From: Gammaproteobacteria bacterium
GTDB taxonomy: Bacteria > Pseudomonadota > Gammaproteobacteria > Arenicellales > Poriferihabitantaceae
Length of the DNA: 39,636 bases
NCBI GenBank assembly: GCA_022826305.1
Contig: JAJDVC010000154.1
Coordinates: 1-39,636, forward strand
Reading direction: 5' to 3'
The translations under genes and the position numbers were made by a program. Below the pieces are notes generated by a model. The model did not search any database and was not told the DNA's origin. It saw only the letters and a list, made by a program, of their open reading frames with translations. This document shows positions 16,605-29,933 of this stretch, one piece after another (within the stretch, counting starts at the first letter, position 1; every line of letters starts with the position of its first letter).

Positions 16605-18745
16605 CGTAACACACCCCCTTCCCTGAACCTCCCGGCTTCGCGTCTGCCGCCATACAGGACAGCCAGGTAGATGGCCGTACAGGCCACGATGATGCAACCG
16701 ATGAACAGGATGGTTTTTGCGTAACCCACGACAACCAGCAGGGCTCCGGCAAGAATCGGTCCGAAAATCAGGCCGGCCCCTTCCACCCATCGGAATGCGC
16801 TGATTACCAGCGACTGGCCGACAGTATCCCCGTGCTTCTCGCCAACCACCTTGATCATCGACAACGCCGGGGAAAACATGATCCCATGACCTACCCCCAT
16901 CAACAGGACGATGACCGCCGTGCTGACCGTCGCATCCTTGAAAAGCGGGTCAAGCAGGACGAGGAAGCAGCCAGCTCCCGTTATGCCCGCGCCCAGGGGC
17001 ACCAGCTGTTCGGCATTTCCGAAGCGGTCGGCGATACGGGCCGCAAGGGGGGTTGCGGCAACTGTTGCCAGCCCATAAAGCATGATTATCCAGCCGATGA
17101 CAGACTGGCGGTTTCCAAGCTCGTTCAGGTACAGCGGGACAAGGAAAAACAGGATCCCGCCACGCATCAGCCTGGACGGAATGGAAATCATGAAGGACAC
17201 GATCACGAACCGGGCATCCGTCAGAAGGATCAGCCATTCCCGGATCCCCAGGATAACGGGAGTGGGCCTCTCCTTTCTTTCCACATAATCGTCAAGCATG
17301 TAAAAGACGATCAGCCCCGAGACAGCTGCAATCACGGCACTTATGAGAAATGTCGCTTCAAAGCCTATCTGCGCCGCGATGACCGCCCCAAGCGGTGGGC
17401 CGCACAGCATGCCGACAAGCACCGCCCCGACAAAGCTCGACAAGCCGGTTGCACGGTTCTGCACCGTTACGTGCTCTGCAACCCAGGCTTGTCCGGCAAT
17501 GAACATGAACCCGAACCCGATGCCCGACAAAACCCTCCACAGGACAAAGTCATAATAGGTTTGCGTAAGGAAGACCCCCAGAAAACCGAGCACGGCTGGC
17601 GGGGCGCCGATCAGGAACACGCGGCGCGCGCCGATCCGGCCGGCAAGCCCTCCTCCTATCAAAGCACACAGCATTGCGGCTCCCATGAACAGCGTGATCG
17701 GCAGACCGATCAGCAGTTCCGTCGACATCCCCAGATCCTGCGGTGCGTACTGCGCTGCCAGCAGCGGCAGAAAAGAGCGGGACAATTCCTCGGCAAAAAA
17801 GATAAGAAACAGGGGAACACGAATCTGGGCCGCGGTTCTGACGCGCAACTCGAGCGCATGGTCCGACCTGAATTTCTTGTCTATACGGTCATGGATGGCC
17901 TGGATCTTCTGGGCAAGCTTTTCATCAATCTGCGCGTTCTTGATTTCCTGGGCCTCCAGGGAAAAGTCCTCGTAGCGCTGCGACAGGTTGGACATGAGAT
18001 GGTTGAAGCGTGAAAACAGAATACCGAACTCATCCCGTACCCGGACCATGAAACGGCCGGTGAAATTTCCGTGCGCTCCTTCCTCCAGCGCAGACTCGAA
18101 GCACCGCAGCGGGCCGGAAACACGCATGCCGACGAAAAACATGATGAACTCAAGCGTAACCAGCCAGGTCACTATGATTATCGTCAGGACTTCAAGCAGG
18201 ATTTCAGACAGCCTGTCACGCACATACTTCACGCTGACTCCCACGTGCAGTGTTCCGGCATCATTTTCAGACACTACAGGAAACGCCAGGTCTATGTAGC
18301 CTTCAAATTCCGTCTCGTGGCCGGCCGTAACGACATCCGGCAAGCTTGACTGCAGGGAACCCATCAGGGAATCCGGCAGACCCTGAACATACAGGACCTC
18401 ATGATCCAGCGAGACAAGCGCCAGATACTCGATGTCCTGGTTAAGCGCCAGGACATCGCTGAAGAACTCCTCCACCCCGACAAGCTTCCTGGCCGGTATG
18501 TCGATCTGATCAACTGCAAAACCGATCTGGTCAACCAGCGACTCGCCCACGGCAATCGCTTTCTGGTTAAGCTGCGGCTTGAGTTCCGTCTCGAAGCCTC
18601 TCAAGGCAAACCAGGCCAGCGTGGCCTGTCCGACAAGCAGCAGCATGACGGCGAAAAGAACGAGCCTGCCCAGAATCTTTCGGGAACCGAATCGGGCTAC
18701 AACGGCATCCTCGGTTATAGCCGGTGTTTCCTGAGCCACGCTCAT
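16601..18745 (-). CDS. sensor-HAMP-MFS fusion protein
   Basis: 714 residues combining two architectures. The first part has TM1 (about 28-48), a periplasmic sensor of about 140 residues, TM2 (about 185-208), a HAMP-like region (GPLRCFESALEEGAHGNFTGRF) and a coiled linker to about 320. The second part is a full major-facilitator transporter of about 12 helices, with the loop GGGLAGRIGARRVFLIGAP (MFS motif A-like) and a second repeat AARIADRFGNAEQLV. Both ends are coupled to neighbours by ATGA overlaps (18742-18745 and 16601-16604). The fusion suggests a transporter whose activity is gated by, or reports to, the sensory module. Transport substrate unknown. Confidence 0.85.
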   Translation of the reverse strand: MSVAQETPAITEDAVVARFGSRKILGRLVLFAVMLLLVGQATLAWFALRGFETELKPQLNQKAIAVGESLVDQIGFAVDQIDIPARKLVGVEEFFSDVLALNQDIEYLALVSLDHEVLYVQGLPDSLMGSLQSSLPDVVTAGHETEFEGYIDLAFPVVSENDAGTLHVGVSVKYVRDRLSEILLEVLTIIIVTWLVTLEFIMFFVGMRVSGPLRCFESALEEGAHGNFTGRFMVRVRDEFGILFSRFNHLMSNLSQRYEDFSLEAQEIKNAQIDEKLAQKIQAIHDRIDKKFRSDHALELRVRTAAQIRVPLFLIFFAEELSRSFLPLLAAQYAPQDLGMSTELLIGLPITLFMGAAMLCALIGGGLAGRIGARRVFLIGAPPAVLGFLGVFLTQTYYDFVLWRVLSGIGFGFMFIAGQAWVAEHVTVQNRATGLSSFVGAVLVGMLCGPPLGAVIAAQIGFEATFLISAVIAAVSGLIVFYMLDDYVERKERPTPVILGIREWLILLTDARFVIVSFMISIPSRLMRGGILFFLVPLYLNELGNRQSVIGWIIMLYGLATVAATPLAARIADRFGNAEQLVPLGAGITGAGCFLVLLDPLFKDATVSTAVIVLLMGVGHGIMFSPALSMIKVVGEKHGDTVGQSLVISAFRWVEGAGLIFGPILAGALLVVVGYAKTILFIGCIIVACTAIYLAVLYGGRREAGRFREGGVLR

Positions 18746-19533
18746 TTTTCTCCTTCCTTGTCGAGTTTCCTGATTTCCTGCAGGGCGGAATCGATTTCAT
18801 CGTGTGATACAAACACGCTGTCGGCGAATGCGGCCAGATCAGGATACTCCGTTTTCGCCCATGCCAAGGCTTCTCCATCACGACAGCTGTTCACGACATC
18901 GTCGATTGCGTTTCTCAACCCTTCCTGCGCGCGATGCTGGCTTCTGAGCAGAAAAATCGTCCCGTATATGCTGATGGTGATTATGCCGAGCAGAACCATC
19001 AGGATTATGAGGGACAGCCGGGAAAACTGGTTGGAGACGCTGCCATCAAGAAATTCGCGTGAGTAACGAAGCGCGAGTGAGCCGACATGCTGTCCCAGAT
19101 TATTGCGCAACAAGGCCCCCACGACGCCAGCGTCCGTCTCCAGAATCCTCCAAACCGCCCGATCGCTGCCGACCCTGCCGGCATCAACCCAGTTTTCCGT
19201 CACCAGATCCCCCACGAAACTGGGATCGGTGCTGAACAGTACAAATCCCTTCGTGTCGAAAACCTCGATAGACAGGATCTGCTCGTCGGCGGACATGATC
19301 GCGTTCAGCCTTTGCACTTCATCCTGCATGTCCTCAAGCGACAGCCCGAGGTCCAGCTGAGCTTCAATGTTCTGGCGAATGTCGTTCACGACGAACTCAA
19401 AACGGGATGCCAGGAAGTCGGACAGCGTGCTTTCATATTTATGGAGGCTCAGGATGCCGGTAGCCACTATGCCGCAACCCAGGATAAGGGCAGAAATTAC
19501 AGCAATCCGGGGAGCGAATCCCAGTCTCATCAT
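18742..19533 (-). CDS. membrane-anchored periplasmic sensor protein
   Basis: 263 residues from the ATG at 19533, preceded by AAGGTG at good spacing; a TTG ten codons upstream is less likely. TM1 (about 8-28) and TM2 (about 177-198, LSLIILMVLLGIITISIYGTIF) enclose a periplasmic domain resembling Cache-type sensors (ILSIEVFDTKGFVLFSTDPSF). The cytoplasmic tail of about 65 residues has no kinase or cyclase domain, so output must go through a partner. It is the first gene of the signalling operon, and its TGA overlaps the ATG of the sensor-MFS gene. Its domain layout resembles the N-terminal part of that gene, suggesting duplication. Confidence 0.75.
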   Translation of the reverse strand: MMRLGFAPRIAVISALILGCGIVATGILSLHKYESTLSDFLASRFEFVVNDIRQNIEAQLDLGLSLEDMQDEVQRLNAIMSADEQILSIEVFDTKGFVLFSTDPSFVGDLVTENWVDAGRVGSDRAVWRILETDAGVVGALLRNNLGQHVGSLALRYSREFLDGSVSNQFSRLSLIILMVLLGIITISIYGTIFLLRSQHRAQEGLRNAIDDVVNSCRDGEALAWAKTEYPDLAAFADSVFVSHDEIDSALQEIRKLDKEGEK

Positions 19534-19621
19534 GTTTTCACCTTCGTGACAGGCCCGAGGCAACTATCCGGCACACCGTAGTCAGCCGATCAAGACAGGA
19601 TTCCGAACACCCTCTTCGAAA

Positions 19622-21040
19622 CTACCTGGTCAATTCGTCGATGTCGTCCTGATCCGGAACAAGCACGAACTCGGGATACGACTCGATCCCGAGTTCCGCA
19701 ACATCCTGGCCCAGTGCCTCCACGGAGGCGGAAACCCGAGAACCGACCGTGCTGTCCAGCACCCGCCAGACAACCAGGGAAGTTGCGAAGGTAAATATGC
19801 CGATCGCAACAATACCGACAAGCTGTACAAAAAAACTGCCGCCGTTGGCAATGCACACGGCAAGGGTTCCCCACGCCCCGGAGAAAAGATGCGCCGGCAC
19901 GGCGCCGACAACATCGTCAACCTTCAGCTTCTCGAGAAGCCGGATTCCCGCCGTACAGATTCCTCCGCCCATGGCGCCTATGAAGATCGCCCAGTAGTGC
20001 TCGACCATATCCGGTCCTGCAGTTATGGCAACCAGACCGGCTATGGCGCCATTCAGCGTTGCTATCAGGTCTATCCTGCCCAGCAACGGCTTGGACAGAA
20101 CCAGGGCCGACATAACACCGGCGGCGGCTGCAAGGTTCGTATTGACCAGTATGTGGCTGATCGCGATCGCATCGGATGCGCCGCTCAACGCCAGCTGGGA
20201 ACCTCCGTTGAACCCGAACCAGCCCAGCCAGAGTATGAACACTCCGAGGGTGACCGCAGGCACGTTCGAGGGCGGTGTGGGCTTGGTGGTCCCGTCCTGG
20301 CGAAACTTCCCGACCCTTGCGCCCACCACTATCGCACCGGCCAGGGCCGCCCAGCCCCCGGTGGAATGCACGACGGTGGATCCGGCGAAGTCCTGGAAAC
20401 CCATTTCCGCAAGCCATCCTCCTCCCCATGTCCAGGAACCGACAATCGGGTAGATAATGGCTGTCAGGATAAGGATGAACAGAAAAAACGACCAGAGCTT
20501 GACGCGTTCCGCCAGTGTCCCTGAAACGATGGAAGCCGTGGTGGCAACGAAGACCATCTGGAAAAACCAGTCCGACATGGTGGTGTAATCCGAGTCAAGA
20601 ACGGCCGACATGGCCGTCTCATCCCCTCCCGCCAGCGCGATTTCCGCTTCCGTCGGTCCGTAGAACAGACTGAATGTGCCGGCAAGGCCGCCGACATCCA
20701 CGTACATGAGATTATACCCGACAACATAGTAGGCAAGGCCTGCTATCGAATACAAACCGATATTTTTCAGACAGATGACCGAGGCGTTCTTGCTGCGGAC
20801 CGATCCGGCCTCCAGCATGGTAAAGCCCGCACACATCCACATGACCAGAACGCCCCAGATCAGGAACGAAAAACTGTTGAGCAGGTACTGGATTTCCTTC
20901 TCGACCAAGGCATAAGCCTGCGAAGTGTACAATACACCCATGACCGAGGCGGCGAATATCCAGATACCAAAGGAAAACCGATGCCGGAGAAACGCACTTC
21001 CCTCCGTATCCATGCCCTTCACGATGCTTGGTCGGATCAT
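19622..21040 (-). CDS. amt: ammonium transporter (Amt/MEP/Rh family)
   Basis: 472 residues from the ATG at 21040, preceded by a run of G (GGGGGG) that is the likely ribosome-binding site; a GTG two codons earlier is possible. A signal-peptide-like first segment ends near TSQAYA. About eleven helices follow. The pore twin-His residues are His225 (STVVHSTGGW) and His384 (VPAHLFSGAWGTL). The phenylalanine-gate region and SWTWGGGWL also fit. The C-terminal cytoplasmic tail of about 45 residues ends in DQDDIDELTR. No glnK/glnB gene is adjacent. It is 88 bases upstream of the signalling operon and could share transcripts with it. Confidence 0.94.
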   Translation of the reverse strand: MIRPSIVKGMDTEGSAFLRHRFSFGIWIFAASVMGVLYTSQAYALVEKEIQYLLNSFSFLIWGVLVMWMCAGFTMLEAGSVRSKNASVICLKNIGLYSIAGLAYYVVGYNLMYVDVGGLAGTFSLFYGPTEAEIALAGGDETAMSAVLDSDYTTMSDWFFQMVFVATTASIVSGTLAERVKLWSFFLFILILTAIIYPIVGSWTWGGGWLAEMGFQDFAGSTVVHSTGGWAALAGAIVVGARVGKFRQDGTTKPTPPSNVPAVTLGVFILWLGWFGFNGGSQLALSGASDAIAISHILVNTNLAAAAGVMSALVLSKPLLGRIDLIATLNGAIAGLVAITAGPDMVEHYWAIFIGAMGGGICTAGIRLLEKLKVDDVVGAVPAHLFSGAWGTLAVCIANGGSFFVQLVGIVAIGIFTFATSLVVWRVLDSTVGSRVSASVEALGQDVAELGIESYPEFVLVPDQDDIDELTR

Positions 21041-21148
21041 ATCCACCCCCCAATGTTTTGGTATTCAGGCAGCAGGATTTTCGATGGATCGACGAAAAGC
21101 CTTGCTTTGCCCTGCCTGATACGCTGTATGTTTTCTAGCAACTGATCG

Positions 21149-21178
21149 ATGATACCTAATCATCCGGTTCATGTCGAA
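21149..21178 (-). promoter_or_regulatory. weak candidate promoter for amt
   Basis: On the minus strand TTCGAC (21178-21173) and TATCAT (21154-21149) are 18 bases apart, about 110 bases before the amt start. Both hexamers are imperfect. No sigma54 (GG...GC) element was convincingly seen in the 176-base gap between fadH and amt. Confidence 0.3.
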
Positions 21179-21216
21179 CGCATGCATTCCGTGCACCGCG
21201 CGGGCGGCCTTTTCGA

Positions 21217-23322
<2,106 letters not shown>

Positions 23323-23450
23323 TCATTCATGATATGTTTCTCTTGTCTGCCAGCTGTTGCGGACGGAATGCTGCAGCCACGGGCCGAACCCGGAGAAATT
23401 CCTGCCATGTTCATGCTAGACTTGCCGCTACGGTGCCGTGTGCGGTGATA

Positions 23451-23479
23451 TTGCCTCGCACCCGCCACTTCACTATAAC
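23451..23479 (+). promoter_or_regulatory. sigma70 promoter of dnaA
   Basis: TTGCCT (23451-23456), a 17-base spacer, and TATAAC (23474-23479). The predicted start is near 23486. This would exclude translation from the in-frame ATG at 23480 and supports the ATG at 23534 as the DnaA start. Confidence 0.55.
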
Positions 23480-23533
23480 ATGATCCCTGATCCGGTTTTC
23501 CGTGAAACCCTGAAATGCCTTTCCCTCCGAAAC

Positions 23534-24883
23534 ATGCCTGACAGAACCTCAGGCCACACTGCGCTTTGGGATGCATGTCTCGCGCAACTCAGTCGCTCCG
23601 TGACGGAAATGGACATGAACAAGTGGATCAGACCCCTGCACTGCCATGTCCGTTCAAATGTCCTGACGTTGCTTGCTCCGAACCGTTACGTCCTCAGCCA
23701 CGTGCGCAGCAACCTGCTGGAAACCATCGAAGATACCGTCATGAGGGTGAACGAGAATATTTCCGAGGTCAGTATTGCCATAGGGAGCTATGATATCGGA
23801 GGAGACAAGCCATTGAAAAAAAAAGGTAAACGGGGAAAGGTATCCCCGGTTTCCCTGACCTTCAACACCGGCTTGCTGGACTACTACACCTTCGAAAACC
23901 ATGTCGAAGGCAAATCCAACCAGATTGCCCGGGCCGCAGCATTCCAGATAAGCCAAAACCCGGGCAATGCATACAATCCCCTCTTCATTTACGGTGGAGT
24001 GGGGCTGGGCAAGACCCATCTCATGCAGGCCACCGGAAACGAGATACGCAAGCACTTTGCGGATGCCACGGTAATGTTCATCACGGCCGAACGGTTCGTC
24101 AACCACATGGTAACGGCGCTGAAAAGCAATTCCATGAACGATTTCCAGAAATTCTATCGTTCTCTCGACGCCCTGCTGATTGACGATATCCAGTTTTTTG
24201 CAGGAAAGACGCAGACACAGGAGGAGTTCTTTCACACCTTCAACGCGCTGCTGGACGGTCAGCGCCAGATCATCATTACCAGCGATCGCATACCCAGAGC
24301 CATCAACGATGTGCACGAAAGGCTGAAGTCGCGGTTCGACAGCGGGCTGACCGTCAGCATAGACCCCCCGGAGCTGGAAACACGCGTGGCCATACTGGAG
24401 AGAAAGGCGCTGGAAAAGGGACACACCCTGTCCAATGACGTATCCTTCTTCATCGCCAACGTCAACCAGTCCGACATCCGGGACATGCAGGGCTACCTCA
24501 ACAAGCTGATCGCCTATTCCGGCTTCACGGGAAGAACGATTGACGTCGACCTGGTCAGAGAAGCCCTGAGAGACGATCTCATTGATCGGCAAAGAAGGCT
24601 GAGCATCGAAAACATCCAGCAGACCGTAGCCCAGTATTTCAATATCCGGATATCGGACCTGCTTTCAAAGAATCGGAAGAGCGAGATTACCTGGCCGAGA
24701 CAACTGGCCATGAGCTTTGCCAAGGAGTTGACCACCCTCAGCTTGCCGCAGATCGGCGACAAGTTCGGTGGCAGGGACCATACCACGGTCATACACTCCG
24801 CAAAGCGCGTGGCCGAACTGATCGGCAAGGACGCAAAACGCGAGGAGGATTACCGAAACCTGGAAAGACTGTTCCGCGGATAG
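23534..24883 (+). CDS. dnaA: chromosomal replication initiator DnaA
   Basis: 449 residues. DnaA binds DnaA boxes at oriC and melts the origin in its ATP form. Domain I (LWDACLAQL...NKWIRPL) is at about 11-35. A short linker runs to about 105. The AAA+ domain has Walker A GGVGLGKTHLM (about 154-164) and Walker B ALLIDDIQFFAGK (about 213-225). The C-terminal DNA-binding helix-turn-helix has the signature GGRDHTTVIHSAKRV. I chose the ATG at 23534 because it gives the usual family start and lies downstream of a good promoter; the upstream in-frame GTG (23438) and ATG (23480) lie before or at the predicted transcript start. Confidence 0.96.
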   Translation: MPDRTSGHTALWDACLAQLSRSVTEMDMNKWIRPLHCHVRSNVLTLLAPNRYVLSHVRSNLLETIEDTVMRVNENISEVSIAIGSYDIGGDKPLKKKGKRGKVSPVSLTFNTGLLDYYTFENHVEGKSNQIARAAAFQISQNPGNAYNPLFIYGGVGLGKTHLMQATGNEIRKHFADATVMFITAERFVNHMVTALKSNSMNDFQKFYRSLDALLIDDIQFFAGKTQTQEEFFHTFNALLDGQRQIIITSDRIPRAINDVHERLKSRFDSGLTVSIDPPELETRVAILERKALEKGHTLSNDVSFFIANVNQSDIRDMQGYLNKLIAYSGFTGRTIDVDLVREALRDDLIDRQRRLSIENIQQTVAQYFNIRISDLLSKNRKSEITWPRQLAMSFAKELTTLSLPQIGDKFGGRDHTTVIHSAKRVAELIGKDAKREEDYRNLERLFRG

Positions 24884-25156
24884 GCGAATGCCCGCATCGC
24901 ATCGGCAACGAGATACCGTGACCTGTACAGAATCGTGTCAACAAGATGTGTATAAACTGTGATTAACTCCGGCACATCTCGGCATTGCGGGCAAGAGCAT
25001 TTATTCACCCACAATGTATCAAATGGCTTTACAATAGTTCCACAGGTACTTGCACACACGGCAGGGATTCATATATCATTGATGTACAAAGGTTATTTTT
25101 CCTTGTTCACATATCCACAGCCCCTATAGAAACAATAGACAGATATATATCCAGTT
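24884..25156. other. oriC: candidate replication origin (oriC) between dnaA and dnaN
   Basis: A 273-base AT-rich spacer without a gene. It holds one perfect DnaA box, TGTGTATAA (24947-24955, minus orientation of TTATACACA). Four one-mismatch boxes are TGTGATTAA (24958-24966), TTATTCACC (25001-25009), TTGTTCACA (25103-25111) and ATATCCACA (25111-25119). AT-rich tracts near 25069-25100 and 25141-25150 could be the unwinding element. Two parS sites lie just after dnaN. Position and box density fit an origin. The region also has to hold any dnaN promoter. Confidence 0.65.
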
Positions 25157-26260
25157 ATGAATTTTGTTATTGATAAGGAAACGATCCTGCCTCCGGTGAT
25201 GCTGGCTACCAGCGTGGTGGAGAAAAAACAGACATTGCCCATCCTGTCCAATCTCTATTTCAGACTGGAAAACGGTTCCCTGAACATTGTCGGTACGGAT
25301 CTGGAAGTCGAGATATCCATAACGATCAGGAATGTCTCGGGTGAAGATGCATCCTTTACCGTATCTGCGGCCAAGATACTGGATATTGTCCGCAAATTGC
25401 CGGATACTGCATCCATCGTGTTCGATCTTGATTCGAACACCCTGACCGTTTCGTCAGGATCCAGCCGGTATCGGCTCCGATCCCTGGATGCAGAGGACTT
25501 CCCGAGAATCGAAACCCATCACTGGCAGGAGCGGCTGAAACTGCAGCAGAACGAGATGCGATCACTGCTTGATCGGACCGCCTTTTCCATGGCTTTGAAC
25601 GATGTCCGGTTCAGTCTCAACGGCATCCTGCTTGAAATACAGAAGAACTGCATACGGGCAGTTGCAAGCAACGGTCACCGTCTTTCCAGAGCGGAGATGG
25701 ACGTGGATGCCGAGACTGACCAGGAGACGAAGCTGATCGTTCCCAGAAAGGCCGTATTCGAAATCAGCAGGCTGATTGATCCGAACGAAGAATCGGAAAT
25801 AACCGTTTCCAGCAATATTCACCATTTGCAGATGGTCAGGGATCAAACCGTGCTGACTACCAAGCTGATCGATTCCAAGTATCCGGAATTCAGCCATTCC
25901 CTGCAGTCGGATACCGCAAACAAGGTGACCCTGAACAGGAAAGCCCTGACCGACAGCCTGATGCGGGTTTCGGTACTTTCCGATGAGAAGAACAAGGCGG
26001 CAAAGGTAACCCTGTCGCCGGGCAGGATGAATCTGTGCGTAAAAACCCTGGAACAGGAGGAAGCCGTCGAGGAAATGGATATTGAGTACGAGGGAGAGCG
26101 TGTGATATCCGGCTACAATGTCTTCTATATCATCGATGCGCTGAATGCCATCCGCACGGAAAGCGCGGAAATTTACTTTCATGGCAATAACGGGTTTTGC
26201 GTTCTGATGGAACCGGGAAACGCCCGGGCCTCCTGGTTGATCATGCCTGTCAAGATCTGA
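25157..26260 (+). CDS. dnaN: DNA polymerase III beta sliding clamp
   Basis: 367 residues, the standard length, three similar clamp domains. DnaN dimerises into a ring that tethers polymerase III to DNA. Recognisable segments are LPILSNLYFRLENGSLNIVGTDLE at the N-terminus, MALNDVRFSLNGILLEI in the middle, VASNGHRLSRAEMDV, and the end AEIYFHGNNGFCVLMEPGN followed by a short hydrophobic tail (ASWLIMPVKI). It starts at ATG 25157, with no strong ribosome-binding site visible just upstream. It lies between the candidate oriC and the parS sites. Confidence 0.96.
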   Translation: MNFVIDKETILPPVMLATSVVEKKQTLPILSNLYFRLENGSLNIVGTDLEVEISITIRNVSGEDASFTVSAAKILDIVRKLPDTASIVFDLDSNTLTVSSGSSRYRLRSLDAEDFPRIETHHWQERLKLQQNEMRSLLDRTAFSMALNDVRFSLNGILLEIQKNCIRAVASNGHRLSRAEMDVDAETDQETKLIVPRKAVFEISRLIDPNEESEITVSSNIHHLQMVRDQTVLTTKLIDSKYPEFSHSLQSDTANKVTLNRKALTDSLMRVSVLSDEKNKAAKVTLSPGRMNLCVKTLEQEEAVEEMDIEYEGERVISGYNVFYIIDALNAIRTESAEIYFHGNNGFCVLMEPGNARASWLIMPVKI

Positions 26261-26306
26261 TCGCACGGCAATGCGAATCCGGTGCAACCATTTTCTGGTT
26301 GCCTGA

Positions 26307-28913
<2,607 letters not shown>

Positions 28914-28938
28914 TGTTCCCCGTATTCCCGGAGGTGCG

Positions 28939-28970
28939 CCGGTTTCCGGCCGCTTACAGAAACCGGTTTC
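28939..28970. terminator. candidate bidirectional terminator after gyrB
   Basis: CCGGTTTC (28939-28946) pairs with GAAACCGG (28959-28966), 12-base loop, followed on the plus strand by TTTCT. It overlaps the last codons of the convergent HD-domain gene. A T-run is short, so efficiency is uncertain. Confidence 0.4.
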
Positions 28971-29517
28971 TGGGCCGGGAAAAAATCCTTTCAACCATCG
29001 GGCGGAAGAATTCCAGGGACCTTGACTCGAAATCGGGATCGAAGCAGTTCTGGTCATAGTGTTCGCAAAAGTGCACGCAGTCTTCGTACCACTCATGGGA
29101 CTTGAACCTTTCCCGGACATTGCGGTCGCGTCCGAAGTGATGATTGTAGTAATGGGTCTGAAACAGCCCGTGATGCTTGACTATCCAGTAGATCCGTTCG
29201 GAAACGTAGGGACGCAGGATCGACGCAGCCATTTCACTGTGTGAGACAGGTGCAAGATCGTCCCCGATATCGTGAACCAGTGCGGCGACCACCATTTCTT
29301 CAGGTTCTCCCGCATCGTAGGCGTGGGTTGCCGACTGGAGCGAGTGTTCCAGGCGGCTGACCTTGTACCCCGGGAGGGTGTTTTCAAGTGCATGAAGCGC
29401 CTGCATGATGCGCTCGGGCAACTGCCTGACATGCTCCTCCTCAAGCGTTGCAAGAAGCCGGTAGTCCTCGGCGGTGCCGTCGGCCATTCGGGCAAAACTG
29501 ACTGTTTCCATCGACAT
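28954..29517 (-). CDS. HD-domain protein, PhnZ/MIOX-like oxygenase or phosphohydrolase
   Basis: 187 residues. The metal-binding HD motif is in VVAALVHDIGDDLAPVSHSEMAA, with an upstream His in SRLEHSLQSA and downstream histidines in YWIVKHHGLFQTHYY. A late YDQNCFDPDFESRSLEFFRPMV resembles the region of PhnZ-type mixed-valent diiron oxygenases (2-amino-1-hydroxyethylphosphonate cleavage) and the myo-inositol oxygenase fold. No phosphonate genes are nearby, so the substrate is open; ordinary HD phosphohydrolase activity remains possible. It starts 5 bases after the arsC gene, so the two are co-transcribed. An ATG two codons in is an alternative start. Confidence 0.72.
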   Translation of the reverse strand: MSMETVSFARMADGTAEDYRLLATLEEEHVRQLPERIMQALHALENTLPGYKVSRLEHSLQSATHAYDAGEPEEMVVAALVHDIGDDLAPVSHSEMAASILRPYVSERIYWIVKHHGLFQTHYYNHHFGRDRNVRERFKSHEWYEDCVHFCEHYDQNCFDPDFESRSLEFFRPMVERIFSRPRNRFL

Positions 29518-29522
29518 CGCTC

Positions 29523-29870
29523 TTACGGGATGATTTGAAGAATGTTTTCCGGGGGCCTGCCGATCATCGCCCTGTCCCCGTTGACCACGACAGGCCTTTC
29601 CAGCAGAACCGGATTTTCCGATATTGCCTTGAGCAGGTCCTCCTCGGTTACGTCGTCGGCATCCAGACAGAGGGCCTTGAAGGTCTGCTCGCTCCTGCGT
29701 ACGAGATCCCTGGTGGGGCAGCCGAGCAGCCGGGTGATTTCCCGGAGCGTCTCCACGCCCGGAGGATCATCCAGATAGTGGACGATATGCGGTTCTATGC
29801 CGTGTTCCCGCAACAGTTCCAGGGTCCTTCTGGACTTTGAGCAGCGAGGATTGTGATAGATCGTTACCAT
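29523..29870 (-). CDS. arsC: ArsC family (glutaredoxin-type) arsenate reductase
   Basis: 115 residues. The family reduces arsenate to arsenite using glutathione and glutaredoxin. The catalytic cysteine is Cys10 in YHNPRCSKSRRTLELL. The later LLERPVVVNGDRAMIGRPPENI is the ArsC substrate loop (RP..V and GRPPE). Length matches the short YfgD/ArsC group, which includes proteins of unproven arsenate activity. No arsB, acr3 or arsR is nearby, so it may be a stress-related relative rather than a resistance gene. It lies 63 bases after the DUF2007 gene and 5 bases before the HD gene. Confidence 0.85.
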   Translation of the reverse strand: MVTIYHNPRCSKSRRTLELLREHGIEPHIVHYLDDPPGVETLREITRLLGCPTRDLVRRSEQTFKALCLDADDVTEEDLLKAISENPVLLERPVVVNGDRAMIGRPPENILQIIP

Positions 29871-29933
29871 CAGGGCGCGAACGCAACGGCCGGTTCAGGG
29901 GAAGGCATCTTGCCGGACCATGTCAGTTGGCGA

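Noticed and set aside
16832-18013. Long plus-strand frame opposite the sensor-MFS gene
   Set aside because: Charged, repetitive composition from reading hydrophobic helix codons in reverse; the minus-strand helices are evident.
23438-23533. DnaA start at GTG 23438 or ATG 23480
   Set aside because: Both lie at or before the predicted transcript start, and the encoded residues are not DnaA-like.
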